Shown here: piece after piece, positions 47,927-54,381 of the stretch
Numbering within the stretch: the first letter of the stretch is position 1
Layout of the letters: each line of letters starts with the position of its first letter
Assembly (NCBI GenBank): GCA_017625725.1
Contig: JAGAKH010000073.1
Coordinates: 1-54,381 of the forward strand
Source: Bacteroidales bacterium
GTDB lineage: Bacteria; Bacteroidota; Bacteroidia; Bacteroidales; UBA932
Direction: 5' to 3'
DNA: 54,381 nt
Notes under the pieces: generated by a model
What the model was told of the DNA's origin: nothing
Seen by the model: the letters and a program-made list of their open reading frames with translations, nothing else
Databases searched by the model: none
Made by a program: the position numbers and the translations under genes

Positions 47927-48835
47927 ATGAAGCGGATATACATATTTATACTATCTCTTCTGGCCATCTCATGTGAGATGATTTTTGATATTGAGTATGA
48001 GAACGGTAAAAACCGTTTTCTGATAGCCTGTGTCCCTTCTGCCGGAGATGAAAAGGTGGAAATCCATCTTTCTCTTGCCAGATCGGTAAGTGCTCCGGTT
48101 GAAGAGCCCTTGCGTCCTGAAGACATTGACCTCAGACTGTTTGCTGATGGGAAGAGTATTCCGGTAAAGTATGACCGGACAAATGGTCCTCAGTTTTATT
48201 ATATCTCTGAATTTCCTATAAGAGCCGGTCAGGACATCAGAATCGAGGCTCGGGCGGACAACTATGAAACTGCGTATTCGGAAATAGAGGTGCCGCAACC
48301 TCCTGTTTTGGCATCGGATATAATGGTAGAGAACATACTGTTAACGTCAGACCCCTTATATGGTACCTGCGAAGTGTCTTTCATAGACAATCCGGAGACA
48401 GAAGATATCTATGGTCTGATGTTATGGAGGACAAAAACCTCTTCTGCCGATGTGCCGTCCCTTCACACGCCATGTGCCATAGACCTGAATGTCGATAGTT
48501 TTGTCTTTCCGGATAAGTATGAGGTAGACCTGAATGTCGGCCAGATGATATTCTGGAAGGAAAGTGCATCCAGTCAGGAGCAAACAATCAAATTGGATAT
48601 CATTACTTTGGAATCAAGCGCAAAAGGGGACCCTTTCATCTACAGGCCCGTTATATACAGGCTGTCACCGGAGCTTTACAGATACTGCAAGGGCCAATGG
48701 GATATGAGGAATAATTTTGTTTCTACTTCCGGATTTTCGCCTGCAACCTTTGCCTATACCAACATAGTGGGAGGAATAGGAATATTAGGAGCCATGAGTC
48801 CTGTTACAGGACCATGGTTTAATATAGGTTTTTAA
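47927..48835 (+). CDS. DUF4249-family lipoprotein
   Basis: The 302-residue product has a lipobox LLAISC (C at about residue 16) and a beta-rich body of the DUF4249 type (FLIACVPSAGDEKVEIHLSLARS near the start, GFSPATFAYTNIVGGIGILGA near the end). It is encoded directly after a TonB-dependent receptor, and such pairs are thought to act together at the outer membrane, like the SusCD pair but with a different partner family. The ligand is unknown. Confidence 0.85.
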   Translation: MKRIYIFILSLLAISCEMIFDIEYENGKNRFLIACVPSAGDEKVEIHLSLARSVSAPVEEPLRPEDIDLRLFADGKSIPVKYDRTNGPQFYYISEFPIRAGQDIRIEARADNYETAYSEIEVPQPPVLASDIMVENILLTSDPLYGTCEVSFIDNPETEDIYGLMLWRTKTSSADVPSLHTPCAIDLNVDSFVFPDKYEVDLNVGQMIFWKESASSQEQTIKLDIITLESSAKGDPFIYRPVIYRLSPELYRYCKGQWDMRNNFVSTSGFSPATFAYTNIVGGIGILGAMSPVTGPWFNIGF

Positions 48836-48863
48836 ATAAGGTCGGCTTTTCCTTTGCAGTTGC

Positions 48864-50654
48864 TTAGTCCCCCACATGTACCCAGTCGACCTGCATCCAT
48901 CCGCTGTCATTCTTTGGTGTATGTCGGTTACAGAATAGGCCGAATTTTGCTCCGATCCATTTGCCTGGCTTGGCAATGAAGGAGAATCCATCGGAAAGGT
49001 CTGTCCATTTCCTTCCGTCCAGGCTGTAGCTGAATGATGCCGTCATGTCCGGTACATTGCCCTTTCTCTCTCTTGGTCTTACCTGCATCCTGATGAAGAT
49101 ATCGGTTTCCATATAATCCAGAGGCTTTACAGGAGGGACAGTCTTAGACATATACTTATTTGAATATGGGGTTTCCAGAGCTTTGGATTCAAGTCTGTGT
49201 TCCGCCATGACCTTTTCAGCCGAACCTTTCAAGGCATTTTCACACACTACATACTGGAGTACCACACCGTCTTTGGTGTAGGTAAGTCTGATGGCAGCAT
49301 AGTCCTGTCCCATAAGGACGAAACCACAGGATTCACTCTTCTCCTTCAGTTGTGGATTTGGGATAAACTTCAGCTTTGCCTTGACTGTAAATTCGTCTGC
49401 AGGCGTTTTCTGCAATAAGAGATTCGGAGAGTCACTGAGGTTCTTCCATTCCTCCGACTGTTGAACTGAATAAAGTCTGAGGGCACCCAATCCGTTGGTC
49501 ATATCTTCCTTTGCTGCAGAATCGACATAATACCAGTAAGGGGATAGAACACCGTTCCATTGCCACTGAAGCCCCAGTTCTCTTTCTGTGAAGCTGTCGC
49601 TTGTAGCGGGCTGGAATGTTCCGGAAGACTTAAGGTCCGGTTTCCTGTATTTCATCACTGGTTCTCCCACTCCGTCAGCGTCGGAATCCATGCCTATTAC
49701 AGGCCAACCGTCTTCATTCCAACTCATCGGCTGCAGATGTACAACCCTTCCATAGGCGTCCTTGTCCTGGAAATGCATGAACCAATGCTCTCCCTTTCCC
49801 GTCTCTATCCATGCTCCCTGATGAGGTCCGTTTACCGGAGAATTACCTTGTGCCATGACAACCTTTTCCTCATAAGGCCCCCAGGGACTTTCTGACCTCA
49901 GCACTACCTGCCATCCTGTAGGAACGCCTCCAGCTGGAGAGAATATGTAATATTTCCCCTCTCTTTTGTAGAATTTGGTACCTTCTATGGTAGGCTGCGT
50001 CTCATGTCCGTCATACACAATACGGCTTGGTCCGGTCAGCCTGCATCCGTCTTCGGACATCGGTGCAACAAACAGCACGCTTTTCAATCCGGCCCGGCTG
50101 CCGGCACAACCGTGAGAGAGGTATGCCTTTCCATCCTCATCCCAAAGCGGACAAGGATCGATGTATCCCTTGGCTTTTACTACCCACACCGGATCAGACC
50201 ATTTCCCCTTGGGATCTGAGGTCTTTACCATGAAGATGCCCCTGTCCGGATCTCCGCAATAAATGTAGAATTCCCCGTTATGGAATCTGATGGCAGGAGC
50301 CCAGACTCCGTTTCCGTGCTGGGGAGTTGTCTGCCATAGGTCGTTTTCTGCTCCATCCATCCAGTTGGGTCCCGGATAGTCTGTCAGGGCAGCGCCGATG
50401 ATTTTCCAGTTGACAAGATCAGTTGAATGAAGGATCTGTAGGCCGGGAAAACATGCAAATGAAGAGGATGTCATATAGAAATCATCCCCCACGCGGCATA
50501 CATCCGGATCGGAGTAGTCGGCATTGATAACCGGGTTGATGTAGTGGGTACCTTTATCCGGGTTCCAGCTTTCAGAGGGTATCTGAGCCTGTACGGAACT
50601 TACTGCAGTTGCAAGAAGGATGGAAGAACAAGCAATTCTTACGGTGTGATTCAT
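48864..50654 (-). CDS. Secreted GH43 glycoside hydrolase (xylosidase/arabinosidase type)
   Basis: The product from ATG 50654 has 596 residues and a signal peptide (MNHTVRIACSSILLATAVSSVQAQ). The longer start at 50687 adds residues ahead of that signal. The five-bladed GH43 domain shows the catalytic base in NADYSDPDV, the pKa-modulating Asp in YIDPCPLWDEDGKAYL, and the acid Glu in TIEGTKFYKREGKYYI. A C-terminal concanavalin-like domain (from about residue 345, TERELGLQWQWNG onward) resembles that of GH43 beta-xylosidases. It likely trims arabinose or xylose side chains of plant polysaccharides. Exact specificity is unknown. Confidence 0.9.
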   Translation of the reverse strand: MNHTVRIACSSILLATAVSSVQAQIPSESWNPDKGTHYINPVINADYSDPDVCRVGDDFYMTSSSFACFPGLQILHSTDLVNWKIIGAALTDYPGPNWMDGAENDLWQTTPQHGNGVWAPAIRFHNGEFYIYCGDPDRGIFMVKTSDPKGKWSDPVWVVKAKGYIDPCPLWDEDGKAYLSHGCAGSRAGLKSVLFVAPMSEDGCRLTGPSRIVYDGHETQPTIEGTKFYKREGKYYIFSPAGGVPTGWQVVLRSESPWGPYEEKVVMAQGNSPVNGPHQGAWIETGKGEHWFMHFQDKDAYGRVVHLQPMSWNEDGWPVIGMDSDADGVGEPVMKYRKPDLKSSGTFQPATSDSFTERELGLQWQWNGVLSPYWYYVDSAAKEDMTNGLGALRLYSVQQSEEWKNLSDSPNLLLQKTPADEFTVKAKLKFIPNPQLKEKSESCGFVLMGQDYAAIRLTYTKDGVVLQYVVCENALKGSAEKVMAEHRLESKALETPYSNKYMSKTVPPVKPLDYMETDIFIRMQVRPRERKGNVPDMTASFSYSLDGRKWTDLSDGFSFIAKPGKWIGAKFGLFCNRHTPKNDSGWMQVDWVHVGD

Positions 50655-50738
50655 CTTATTGTAATCTAATTTCCGTAAAGTTAACAAATCCTCTTAAATA
50701 TGTGTAAAATTCTATATCTTCTATCTTTAATTCATTTT

Positions 50739-50753
50739 TGGCACGCACTTTGT
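50739..50753 (+). promoter_or_regulatory. Sigma-54-like promoter of RNA copy 1
   Basis: TGGCACGCACTTTGT has the -24 GG (50740-50741) and the -12 dinucleotide (GT at 50752-50753, consensus GC) separated by exactly 10 bases, as required for sigma-54. Expected start is about 50765. An alternative is a housekeeping promoter using TTTG (50749-50752) and TAGTTTAG (50771-50778). Confidence 0.5.
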
Positions 50754-50764
50754 AAAAGTATAGT

Positions 50765-50842
50765 CACGGTTAGTTTAGTTGTTAATAATAGGGTTATGGT
50801 TTCATCCGGCTGGTCGATCTGAAGGTCAGCCGGATGTTTTTA
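50765..50842 (+). ncRNA. Putative small RNA, copy 1 of a twin pair
   Basis: Bases 50767-50824 are identical to 51643-51700. The predicted RNA is about 77 nt: an unpaired, UA-rich 5' part of about 37 nt, then a 12-13 bp hairpin (50803-50815 with 50824-50836) and a T tract. Two stem pairs are G-U here but G-C or A-U in copy 2, so pairing is kept. It lies upstream of the SIMPL gene on the same strand, ahead of that gene's own -7-like box. No match to a known RNA family is recognised. An eight-codon frame (MVSSGWSI) at 50796-50822 also exists. Confidence 0.6.
50804..50842 (+). terminator. Terminator of RNA copy 1
   Basis: ATCCGGCTGGTC pairs with GGTCAGCCGGAT (two G-U pairs) around GATCTGAA and is followed by GTTTTTA. 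It would also block transcription into the SIMPL gene. Confidence 0.8.
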
Positions 50843-50843
50843 T

Positions 50844-50851
50844 TATCTTTG
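50844..50851 (+). promoter_or_regulatory. -7 promoter box of the SIMPL gene
   Basis: TATCTTTG, an exact TAnnTTTG match just after the RNA terminator and 49 bases before the ATG. No clear -33 element is seen. Confidence 0.45.
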
Positions 50852-50900
50852 GCTTTATTTTGGTAATAAATCTGAGGTAAGTGAATTTAATCTAAATATT

Positions 50901-51605
50901 ATGGATAAGGGTAAAGTATTCAGCGGGCTGGCTATAATGATCGGCCTTGTTGTCTTGGGCTTGATGATGCCTAAGGCGGTGGAGAAGTATCGTTCTTATG
51001 ACAGGGTAGTGAACGTCAAGGGCTTATGTGAAAAAGAAGTCATGGCGGATAAGGTCATATGGCCTTTGGTATATAAGGTCATGTCCAATGATATCCAGTC
51101 CATCTATGACCAGACTGATGCCAGCAATGGCCTGATTATGGATTTTCTCACGGATGGGGGAATCTCTGAAAAGGAAATAACGGTTTCTGTTCCGTCCATT
51201 TCAGATAAGCTTGCAAACGAATACGGAGACAATAACAGAGCCTTCCGTTATATAGCGAAGAATGTGATAACGGTATGTACTGATGATGTTGATGCTGTCT
51301 TGAGACTTATGTCAAAGCAGTCAGAACTCCTGAAGAAAGGAATTGTTACCTCAGAAAACAGTTGGGAGAATCCGGTGGAATTCAAATATGAAGGCCTTAA
51401 TGACATAAAGCCTCAGATGATAGAGGAAGCGACGAAGAACGCCCGTGAAGCGGCAGAAAAATTTGCAAAGGATTCCGACAGCAGTCTGGGTAAGATCAAG
51501 AATGCAAACCAGGGGACATTCACGATAGAGAACAGGGACAGCAACACCCCTTATATAAAAAGAATACGTGTCGTGACATCTGTTACCTATTATCTGAACA
51601 ACTGA
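50901..51605 (+). CDS. SIMPL-domain (DUF541) protein, membrane-anchored
   Basis: The 234-residue protein has one N-terminal hydrophobic helix (about residues 5-24) and then the SIMPL/DUF541 domain: VVNVKGLCEKEVMADKVIWPLVYKV, TDGGISEKEITVSVPSISDK, and a C-terminal segment with AREAAEKFAKDSDSSLGKI. The family is periplasmic and its function is unclear; BP26 of Brucella is a relative that forms channels. It is flanked on both sides by the twin RNA copies and lies between two leftward GH43 genes. Confidence 0.87.
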   Translation: MDKGKVFSGLAIMIGLVVLGLMMPKAVEKYRSYDRVVNVKGLCEKEVMADKVIWPLVYKVMSNDIQSIYDQTDASNGLIMDFLTDGGISEKEITVSVPSISDKLANEYGDNNRAFRYIAKNVITVCTDDVDAVLRLMSKQSELLKKGIVTSENSWENPVEFKYEGLNDIKPQMIEEATKNAREAAEKFAKDSDSSLGKIKNANQGTFTIENRDSNTPYIKRIRVVTSVTYYLNN

Positions 51606-51613
51606 TATGATTC

Positions 51614-51628
51614 TGGCATAGCCTTTGC
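51614..51628 (+). promoter_or_regulatory. Sigma-54-like promoter of RNA copy 2
   Basis: TGGCATAGCCTTTGC has GG at 51615-51616 and GC at 51627-51628 with 10 bases between, a full -24/-12 arrangement. It begins 9 bases past the SIMPL stop. Expected start is about 51640, just before the sequence shared with copy 1. Confidence 0.6.
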
Positions 51629-51639
51629 GATATGCTAAG

Positions 51640-51718
51640 GTGCGGTTAGTTTAGTTGTTAATAATAGGGTTATGGTTTCATCCGGCTGGTCGATCTGAAG
51701 ACCAGCCGGATTCTTTTA
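51640..51718 (+). ncRNA. Putative small RNA, copy 2 of a twin pair
   Basis: The same 58-base body as copy 1 (51643-51700), ending in a perfect 12-bp stem (51680-51691 with 51700-51711) and TCTTTTATT. About 77 nt. The 3' end runs into the last codons of the convergent GH43 gene at 51716. Outside the body, only the promoter core and the stem are alike between the two copies, which suggests selection on these parts. Confidence 0.62.
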
Positions 51719-51720
51719 TT
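51680..51720 (+). terminator. Terminator of RNA copy 2
   Basis: ATCCGGCTGGTC and GACCAGCCGGAT form a perfect 12-bp stem around GATCTGAA, followed by TCTTTTATT. The minus strand lacks a T tract, so it acts mainly rightward. Confidence 0.85.
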
Positions 51721-53497
51721 GCACAGGTATCGTTTCGCTTACAGGAGAAATACCGTTGATGTTGAATGCTTCTACCTGAACATAATATTCCTGGCCGGCG
51801 CAGAGACATCTCAGGTCGAGTTCTGTGGCATCATAAAGAAGCCATGAATTATAAAGCTTGTCCGGTGCTATTCCCCATCTTACATTATATCCCTGACTTC
51901 CGGCGGATGCCTTCCAGCTCAGATGCATGTTCTTGCCGTCAGCAGATCTTTGGGCCGAAAGCCCCTCAACGGCGTCAGGAGCTTCTCCATAGCCTTTTCC
52001 AAATACTCTTATATCCGAAATTGCAAGATATGGAGCCGAAACCTTGATGTTTCTATATCTTATATATCTTACGCTTTGAGGCTTTTCAAGCTGGATATAT
52101 GCATTTGGAGCATCTTTTTCCGATTTGCTTCTGTCTTCCAGAATCGTCCAGTCTTTTCCGTCGAGGGAGCCTTCCAATACGTATTTCTGGCAGAGACCCT
52201 CAGGTCTGCCGTAAAGCATGGTCTCATGATCAAAATAATTGACCTGAATGGCATATACGTCTGCAGTTTCCTCAAGATCTATGCAGATCCACTGTGAGTC
52301 ATCATTGCTTTCTGCGAGCCAGTAGGTCTTGCAGTTTTCATCCGTAAGGTTTCCCGGTTTGAAATCAGGGGATGTTTCCGGCCTGTTTTCCTCTGTAAAT
52401 CCTTCTGCCTTCTTGGCCGAGCCCTCCGCAAATGAAGATGCAGTGACCGGCTTTCCGTATGAAAGCAGCATCCATCCGGTAAAGGCCCCTTTCTTGCCCT
52501 TCTGTGAAGGAGCGAAGTGCGGGTAGTCTGCGTACTCGTTGTCGCAATACATTATTCCGTCTTTATCGAAGAAGGTCGGAAGGAGGCATATCCTTCTTTC
52601 CCAGTTCACGATTGCTGAAAGAGACATCGTCGCGAAATGCCAATAGTTTCCGTCAGTGTCAAGCACTGTACTTCCGTGTCCGGCTCCGTTCATGAATCCG
52701 CCCGGCTTGTATGAAACAGGATTATGAGGCTGGTATGTGTACGGACCCATAGGGCTGTCCGCGGTGTATACGCCGTCTCCGTAAACGTTGAATTCGGTTC
52801 CGGGTGCGGCATACTGCATATAATACTTGCCGTTATGCTTTGTCATCCATGTTCCTTCTATATATGCCTTTATGTTTCTGTCCGAGTGGTTCTCTCCGAA
52901 ACGTTCCCAACCATGGGCAGTGCTGTCTGTGTTGAAAAGTTCGAATGTCTCTCCCTCGATAAGGAAACGGTCTCTCATGTTCAGTTTCTTTCCCCTGACA
53001 GGGTAGAAATTTGATGAACCCCAGAACATATATGCCTGCCCGTCATCATCAATGAAAAGATCCGGGTCCTGAAGGTCATGCAGAATTGCCGGCTCTGCCT
53101 TCCAGAGTCCGGCTTTCGGATTGTCGGAGTACATGATGCTCATCGAGCCGGATGGATCACCGGTAACGTAAAGGAGGGAATCCTTGTAATTATGGGCTGC
53201 GGGTGCATTGCATCCTTGAGGATACCATGTGCTTTTAGGTTCGATGAAGTTCCAGTTGACAAGGTCTGTGGAGTGCCAGTATCCAAGGGATCTTGTCACG
53301 AACATATAATATTCTCCGCGGAATTCCACCACAGCCGGATCGGCTCCGGAACGGTAGGACAGATTCCTGTCAGAGTTGTATATCATGTAGGTGTAGTCTA
53401 TGTCAAGGGGATTGCAATATGTTGTCTTGATGTCCTCTGTGCTGTTGCAAGAAATGAACAGTGTCAGTGCGGCAGTAAGGAATAAGAGTCTTTTCAT
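51716..53497 (-). CDS. GH43-like glycosidase lipoprotein with F5/8-type carbohydrate-binding and Fn3 domains
   Basis: The 593-residue protein has a lipobox LFISC (C16). The GH43 fold shows SGADPAVVEFRGEYYMF (base Asp), LQDPDLFIDDDGQAYMFWG (second Asp) and YIEGTWMTKHNGKYYM (acid Glu). A discoidin-like domain follows (about residues 355-500, CKTYWLAESNDDSQWICIDLEE and VRYIRYRNIKVS), then a fibronectin-type-III-like C-terminus (VEGLSAQRSADGKNMHLSWKAS). It is probably surface-anchored and acts on plant or host glycans. It starts 18 bases after the methyltransferase gene. Its ribosome-binding region is complementary to the twin RNAs. Confidence 0.87.
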   Translation of the reverse strand: MKRLLFLTAALTLFISCNSTEDIKTTYCNPLDIDYTYMIYNSDRNLSYRSGADPAVVEFRGEYYMFVTRSLGYWHSTDLVNWNFIEPKSTWYPQGCNAPAAHNYKDSLLYVTGDPSGSMSIMYSDNPKAGLWKAEPAILHDLQDPDLFIDDDGQAYMFWGSSNFYPVRGKKLNMRDRFLIEGETFELFNTDSTAHGWERFGENHSDRNIKAYIEGTWMTKHNGKYYMQYAAPGTEFNVYGDGVYTADSPMGPYTYQPHNPVSYKPGGFMNGAGHGSTVLDTDGNYWHFATMSLSAIVNWERRICLLPTFFDKDGIMYCDNEYADYPHFAPSQKGKKGAFTGWMLLSYGKPVTASSFAEGSAKKAEGFTEENRPETSPDFKPGNLTDENCKTYWLAESNDDSQWICIDLEETADVYAIQVNYFDHETMLYGRPEGLCQKYVLEGSLDGKDWTILEDRSKSEKDAPNAYIQLEKPQSVRYIRYRNIKVSAPYLAISDIRVFGKGYGEAPDAVEGLSAQRSADGKNMHLSWKASAGSQGYNVRWGIAPDKLYNSWLLYDATELDLRCLCAGQEYYVQVEAFNINGISPVSETIPVQ

Positions 53498-53515
53498 AAG
53501 ATTATGGTTGTTATG

Positions 53516-54109
53516 TTATTCTTCTATGCTGAATTCAAGGTTGATCAGTTTCCGTTTAAGATCCTTTCCAAGTGCGTATTCACCAAAATCGGTCGCCTTG
53601 TCCTTAAGAATGCTGGCAAGGCATAGGTCATCTCCTTTGAATATTGTGCTTTCCGCCTTTTTCCTGATGTCGAGAATTCTGTCAATAGTCTCCTTCGGGA
53701 CCACGAGATGACAAGGGATCAGTGCCGGAAGGGGGTTCAGTCCGATGGCATGTGCTACAGCACGGACGCCGGCCCTGTTGTCGCATAATTCCGCGAAATC
53801 ACTGTAACTGATAAGCCTTGTTTCTGCAGCAGGATCGGTAGGATGGGTCAGCTCCCACAGCTTTTTCCACACCTTTTTCTGGAAATCGGTCCCGAACAGC
53901 ATCATATCATCCCATGATACTTCCTGACAAAGCTTCCACACATCTTCAAAACAGACGGTATTGGCTGTGATCTCTTCAATGGATACTCTTGTGGATTGGG
54001 CCAGATGGGTGGATATGGCTGCCAGCCTTCTGTAATCTGTGGATGTCGCTGCAATCTTTCCGTCAATACGGACAATGATCCATTTCCGGTCTGTATGGTC
54101 GGTTCCCAT
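53516..54109 (-). CDS. Methylated-DNA-protein cysteine methyltransferase (Ogt/Ada-C type)
   Basis: The protein repairs O6-alkylguanine by moving the alkyl group to its own cysteine. With the start at ATG 54109 it has 197 residues and the active-site motif IPCHLVV with C133 and H134 (usual PCHRV; Arg is Leu here). FGTDFQKKVWKKLWEL and RAVAHAIGLNPLPALIPCH form the DNA-binding helix-turn-helix and active site. I prefer this start to 54136 because the minus-strand -7 box lies at 54134-54141, so an ATG at 54136 would be upstream of the transcript start. Confidence 0.88.
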   Translation of the reverse strand: MGTDHTDRKWIIVRIDGKIAATSTDYRRLAAISTHLAQSTRVSIEEITANTVCFEDVWKLCQEVSWDDMMLFGTDFQKKVWKKLWELTHPTDPAAETRLISYSDFAELCDNRAGVRAVAHAIGLNPLPALIPCHLVVPKETIDRILDIRKKAESTIFKGDDLCLASILKDKATDFGEYALGKDLKRKLINLEFSIEE

Positions 54110-54133
54110 AATATCTATGTTTTTCTCAACTTT

Positions 54134-54164
54134 CAAATATACATAAAGTTATCAACAACTCAAA
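54134..54164 (-). promoter_or_regulatory. Promoter of the methyltransferase gene
   Basis: On the minus strand TTTG (plus-strand 54161-54164), 19 bases, then TATATTTG (plus-strand 54134-54141). Both elements are consensus. A TTATCAACA box lies between them. Confidence 0.7.
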
Positions 54165-54193
54165 GTGTTGAAAAACAATATTTTTGTTGATAA
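54149..54193. promoter_or_regulatory. Cluster of three DnaA-box-like sites between ogt and rpsL
   Basis: TTATCAACA at 54149-54157, TGTTGAAAA at 54166-54174 and TGTTGATAA at 54185-54193. The outer two are an exact inverted pair. They overlap the leftward ogt promoter and the -33 region of rpsL, so a bound protein could affect both. Confidence 0.45.
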
Positions 54194-54208
54194 ATAAAAA
54201 ATAATTCG

Positions 54209-54216
54209 TATATTTG
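54209..54216 (+). promoter_or_regulatory. -7 promoter box of rpsL
   Basis: TATATTTG followed by CA. TTG at 54187-54189 lies 19 bases upstream as the -33 element. The leader of about 45-50 bases begins with a small hairpin (CCCCA 54221-54225 with TGGGG 54231-54235). Confidence 0.7.
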
Positions 54217-54268
54217 CAGCCCCCAAATTATGGGGTAATGAACATAAATAATTTATTTACAAACATTT

Positions 54269-54381
54269 ATGCCTACAATTCAACAATTAGTTCGCAAAGG
54301 ACGCGAGGTTATCGTCGAGAAGAGCAAATCTCGCGCGTTGGATGCTTGTCCTCAGAGAAGAGGCGTATGCGTACGTGTGTA
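54269..54381 (+). CDS. rpsL: 30S ribosomal protein S12, N-terminal part (gene runs off the window)
   Basis: The 37 visible codons read [20 protein letters not shown] and then [17 protein letters not shown], the standard N-terminus of S12, which sits at the decoding centre. Streptomycin-resistance positions (K43, K88 in E. coli numbering) lie beyond the window. It should head the str operon (rpsL-rpsG-fusA) continuing to the right, on the strand that would be leading if the origin is at about 7.8 kb. Confidence 0.97.
   Translation, partial: MPTIQQLVRKGREVIVEKSKSRALDACPQRRGVCVRV

Noticed and set aside
50796-50822. Eight-codon open frame MVSSGWSI in both RNA copies as a leader peptide
   Set aside because: The copies are identical here, so there is no coding-type variation to judge. 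No Shine-Dalgarno-like sequence is clear and the stop lies in the terminator loop. It remains possible but unsupported.
54217-54268. A riboswitch or ribosomal-protein autoregulatory structure in the rpsL leader
   Set aside because: Only a five-base-pair hairpin is visible in about 50 bases. That is too little to call a regulatory RNA.
1-54381. tRNA genes, CRISPR arrays, insertion sequences or prophage genes
   Set aside because: I looked in the gaps and found no cloverleaf with a TTCGA arm, no regularly spaced repeats, no transposase or integrase and no flanking inverted repeats.

Overview
The window looks like a chromosomal segment from a Bacteroidales bacterium (phylum Bacteroidota) of moderate GC, probably an uncultured gut-type lineage. 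The evidence is the Bacteroidota-type promoter (-7 TAnnTTTG, -33 TTTG) in front of many genes, scarce Shine-Dalgarno sequences, TonB-receptor/DUF4249 and GH43 genes, a Bacteroides-like tryptophanase, and family members typical of the group. I saw no insertion sequence, prophage, CRISPR array or tRNA gene.

Layout. Bases 1-7704 hold a minus-strand run: mfd, coaX, an outer-membrane protein, a TPR protein, lptC and the 5' part of a PpiD-like foldase gene. Bases 7705-7991 are a gene-free, 20% GC segment with six TCAACA/TGTTGA (DnaA-box-like) motifs. Genes diverge from it, and I propose it as a candidate replication origin. To its right lie ruvB-sdhA-sdhB, then hflX and tonB on the minus strand, ybeY-mnmG, ruvA (minus), and the sufS-sufE-sufT-folK-glyS operon. 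A parS (ParB-binding) cluster of three sites lies in 15.9-18.2 kb, one of them a 28-bp perfect palindrome between mnmG and ruvA. This strengthens the origin-proximal reading.

Bases 21-32 kb hold a lipoprotein, a CpXC protein, a large secreted metallopeptidase/propeller/barrel-like protein, and a tightly packed operon nptA-DUF5106-galM-thyA-folA-NSS transporter. Bases 32-45.7 kb hold a YfhO-family membrane protein with a glycosyltransferase, mutS, an ATPase, an exported PHP phosphodiesterase, tryptophanase, a YeiH-family transporter with a small membrane protein, a TetR regulator and YbaK. Bases 45.7-54.4 kb hold a TonB-dependent receptor with a DUF4249 lipoprotein, two GH43 glycosidases, a SIMPL-domain protein, a DNA alkyl-cysteine methyltransferase, and the start of rpsL.

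The most novel element is a pair of short RNA-like genes at 50.77-50.84 and 51.64-51.72 kb flanking the SIMPL gene. They share 58 identical bases. Each ends in the same terminator stem, kept by GU/GC variation, and each is preceded at nearly the same distance by a sigma-54-like TGGCA-N8-TTTGY element. One stretch of the RNA is complementary to the bases just before the start codon of the neighbouring GH43 gene. These look like twin small RNAs, possibly RpoN-dependent and possibly controlling polysaccharide use. This is inference from sequence only.
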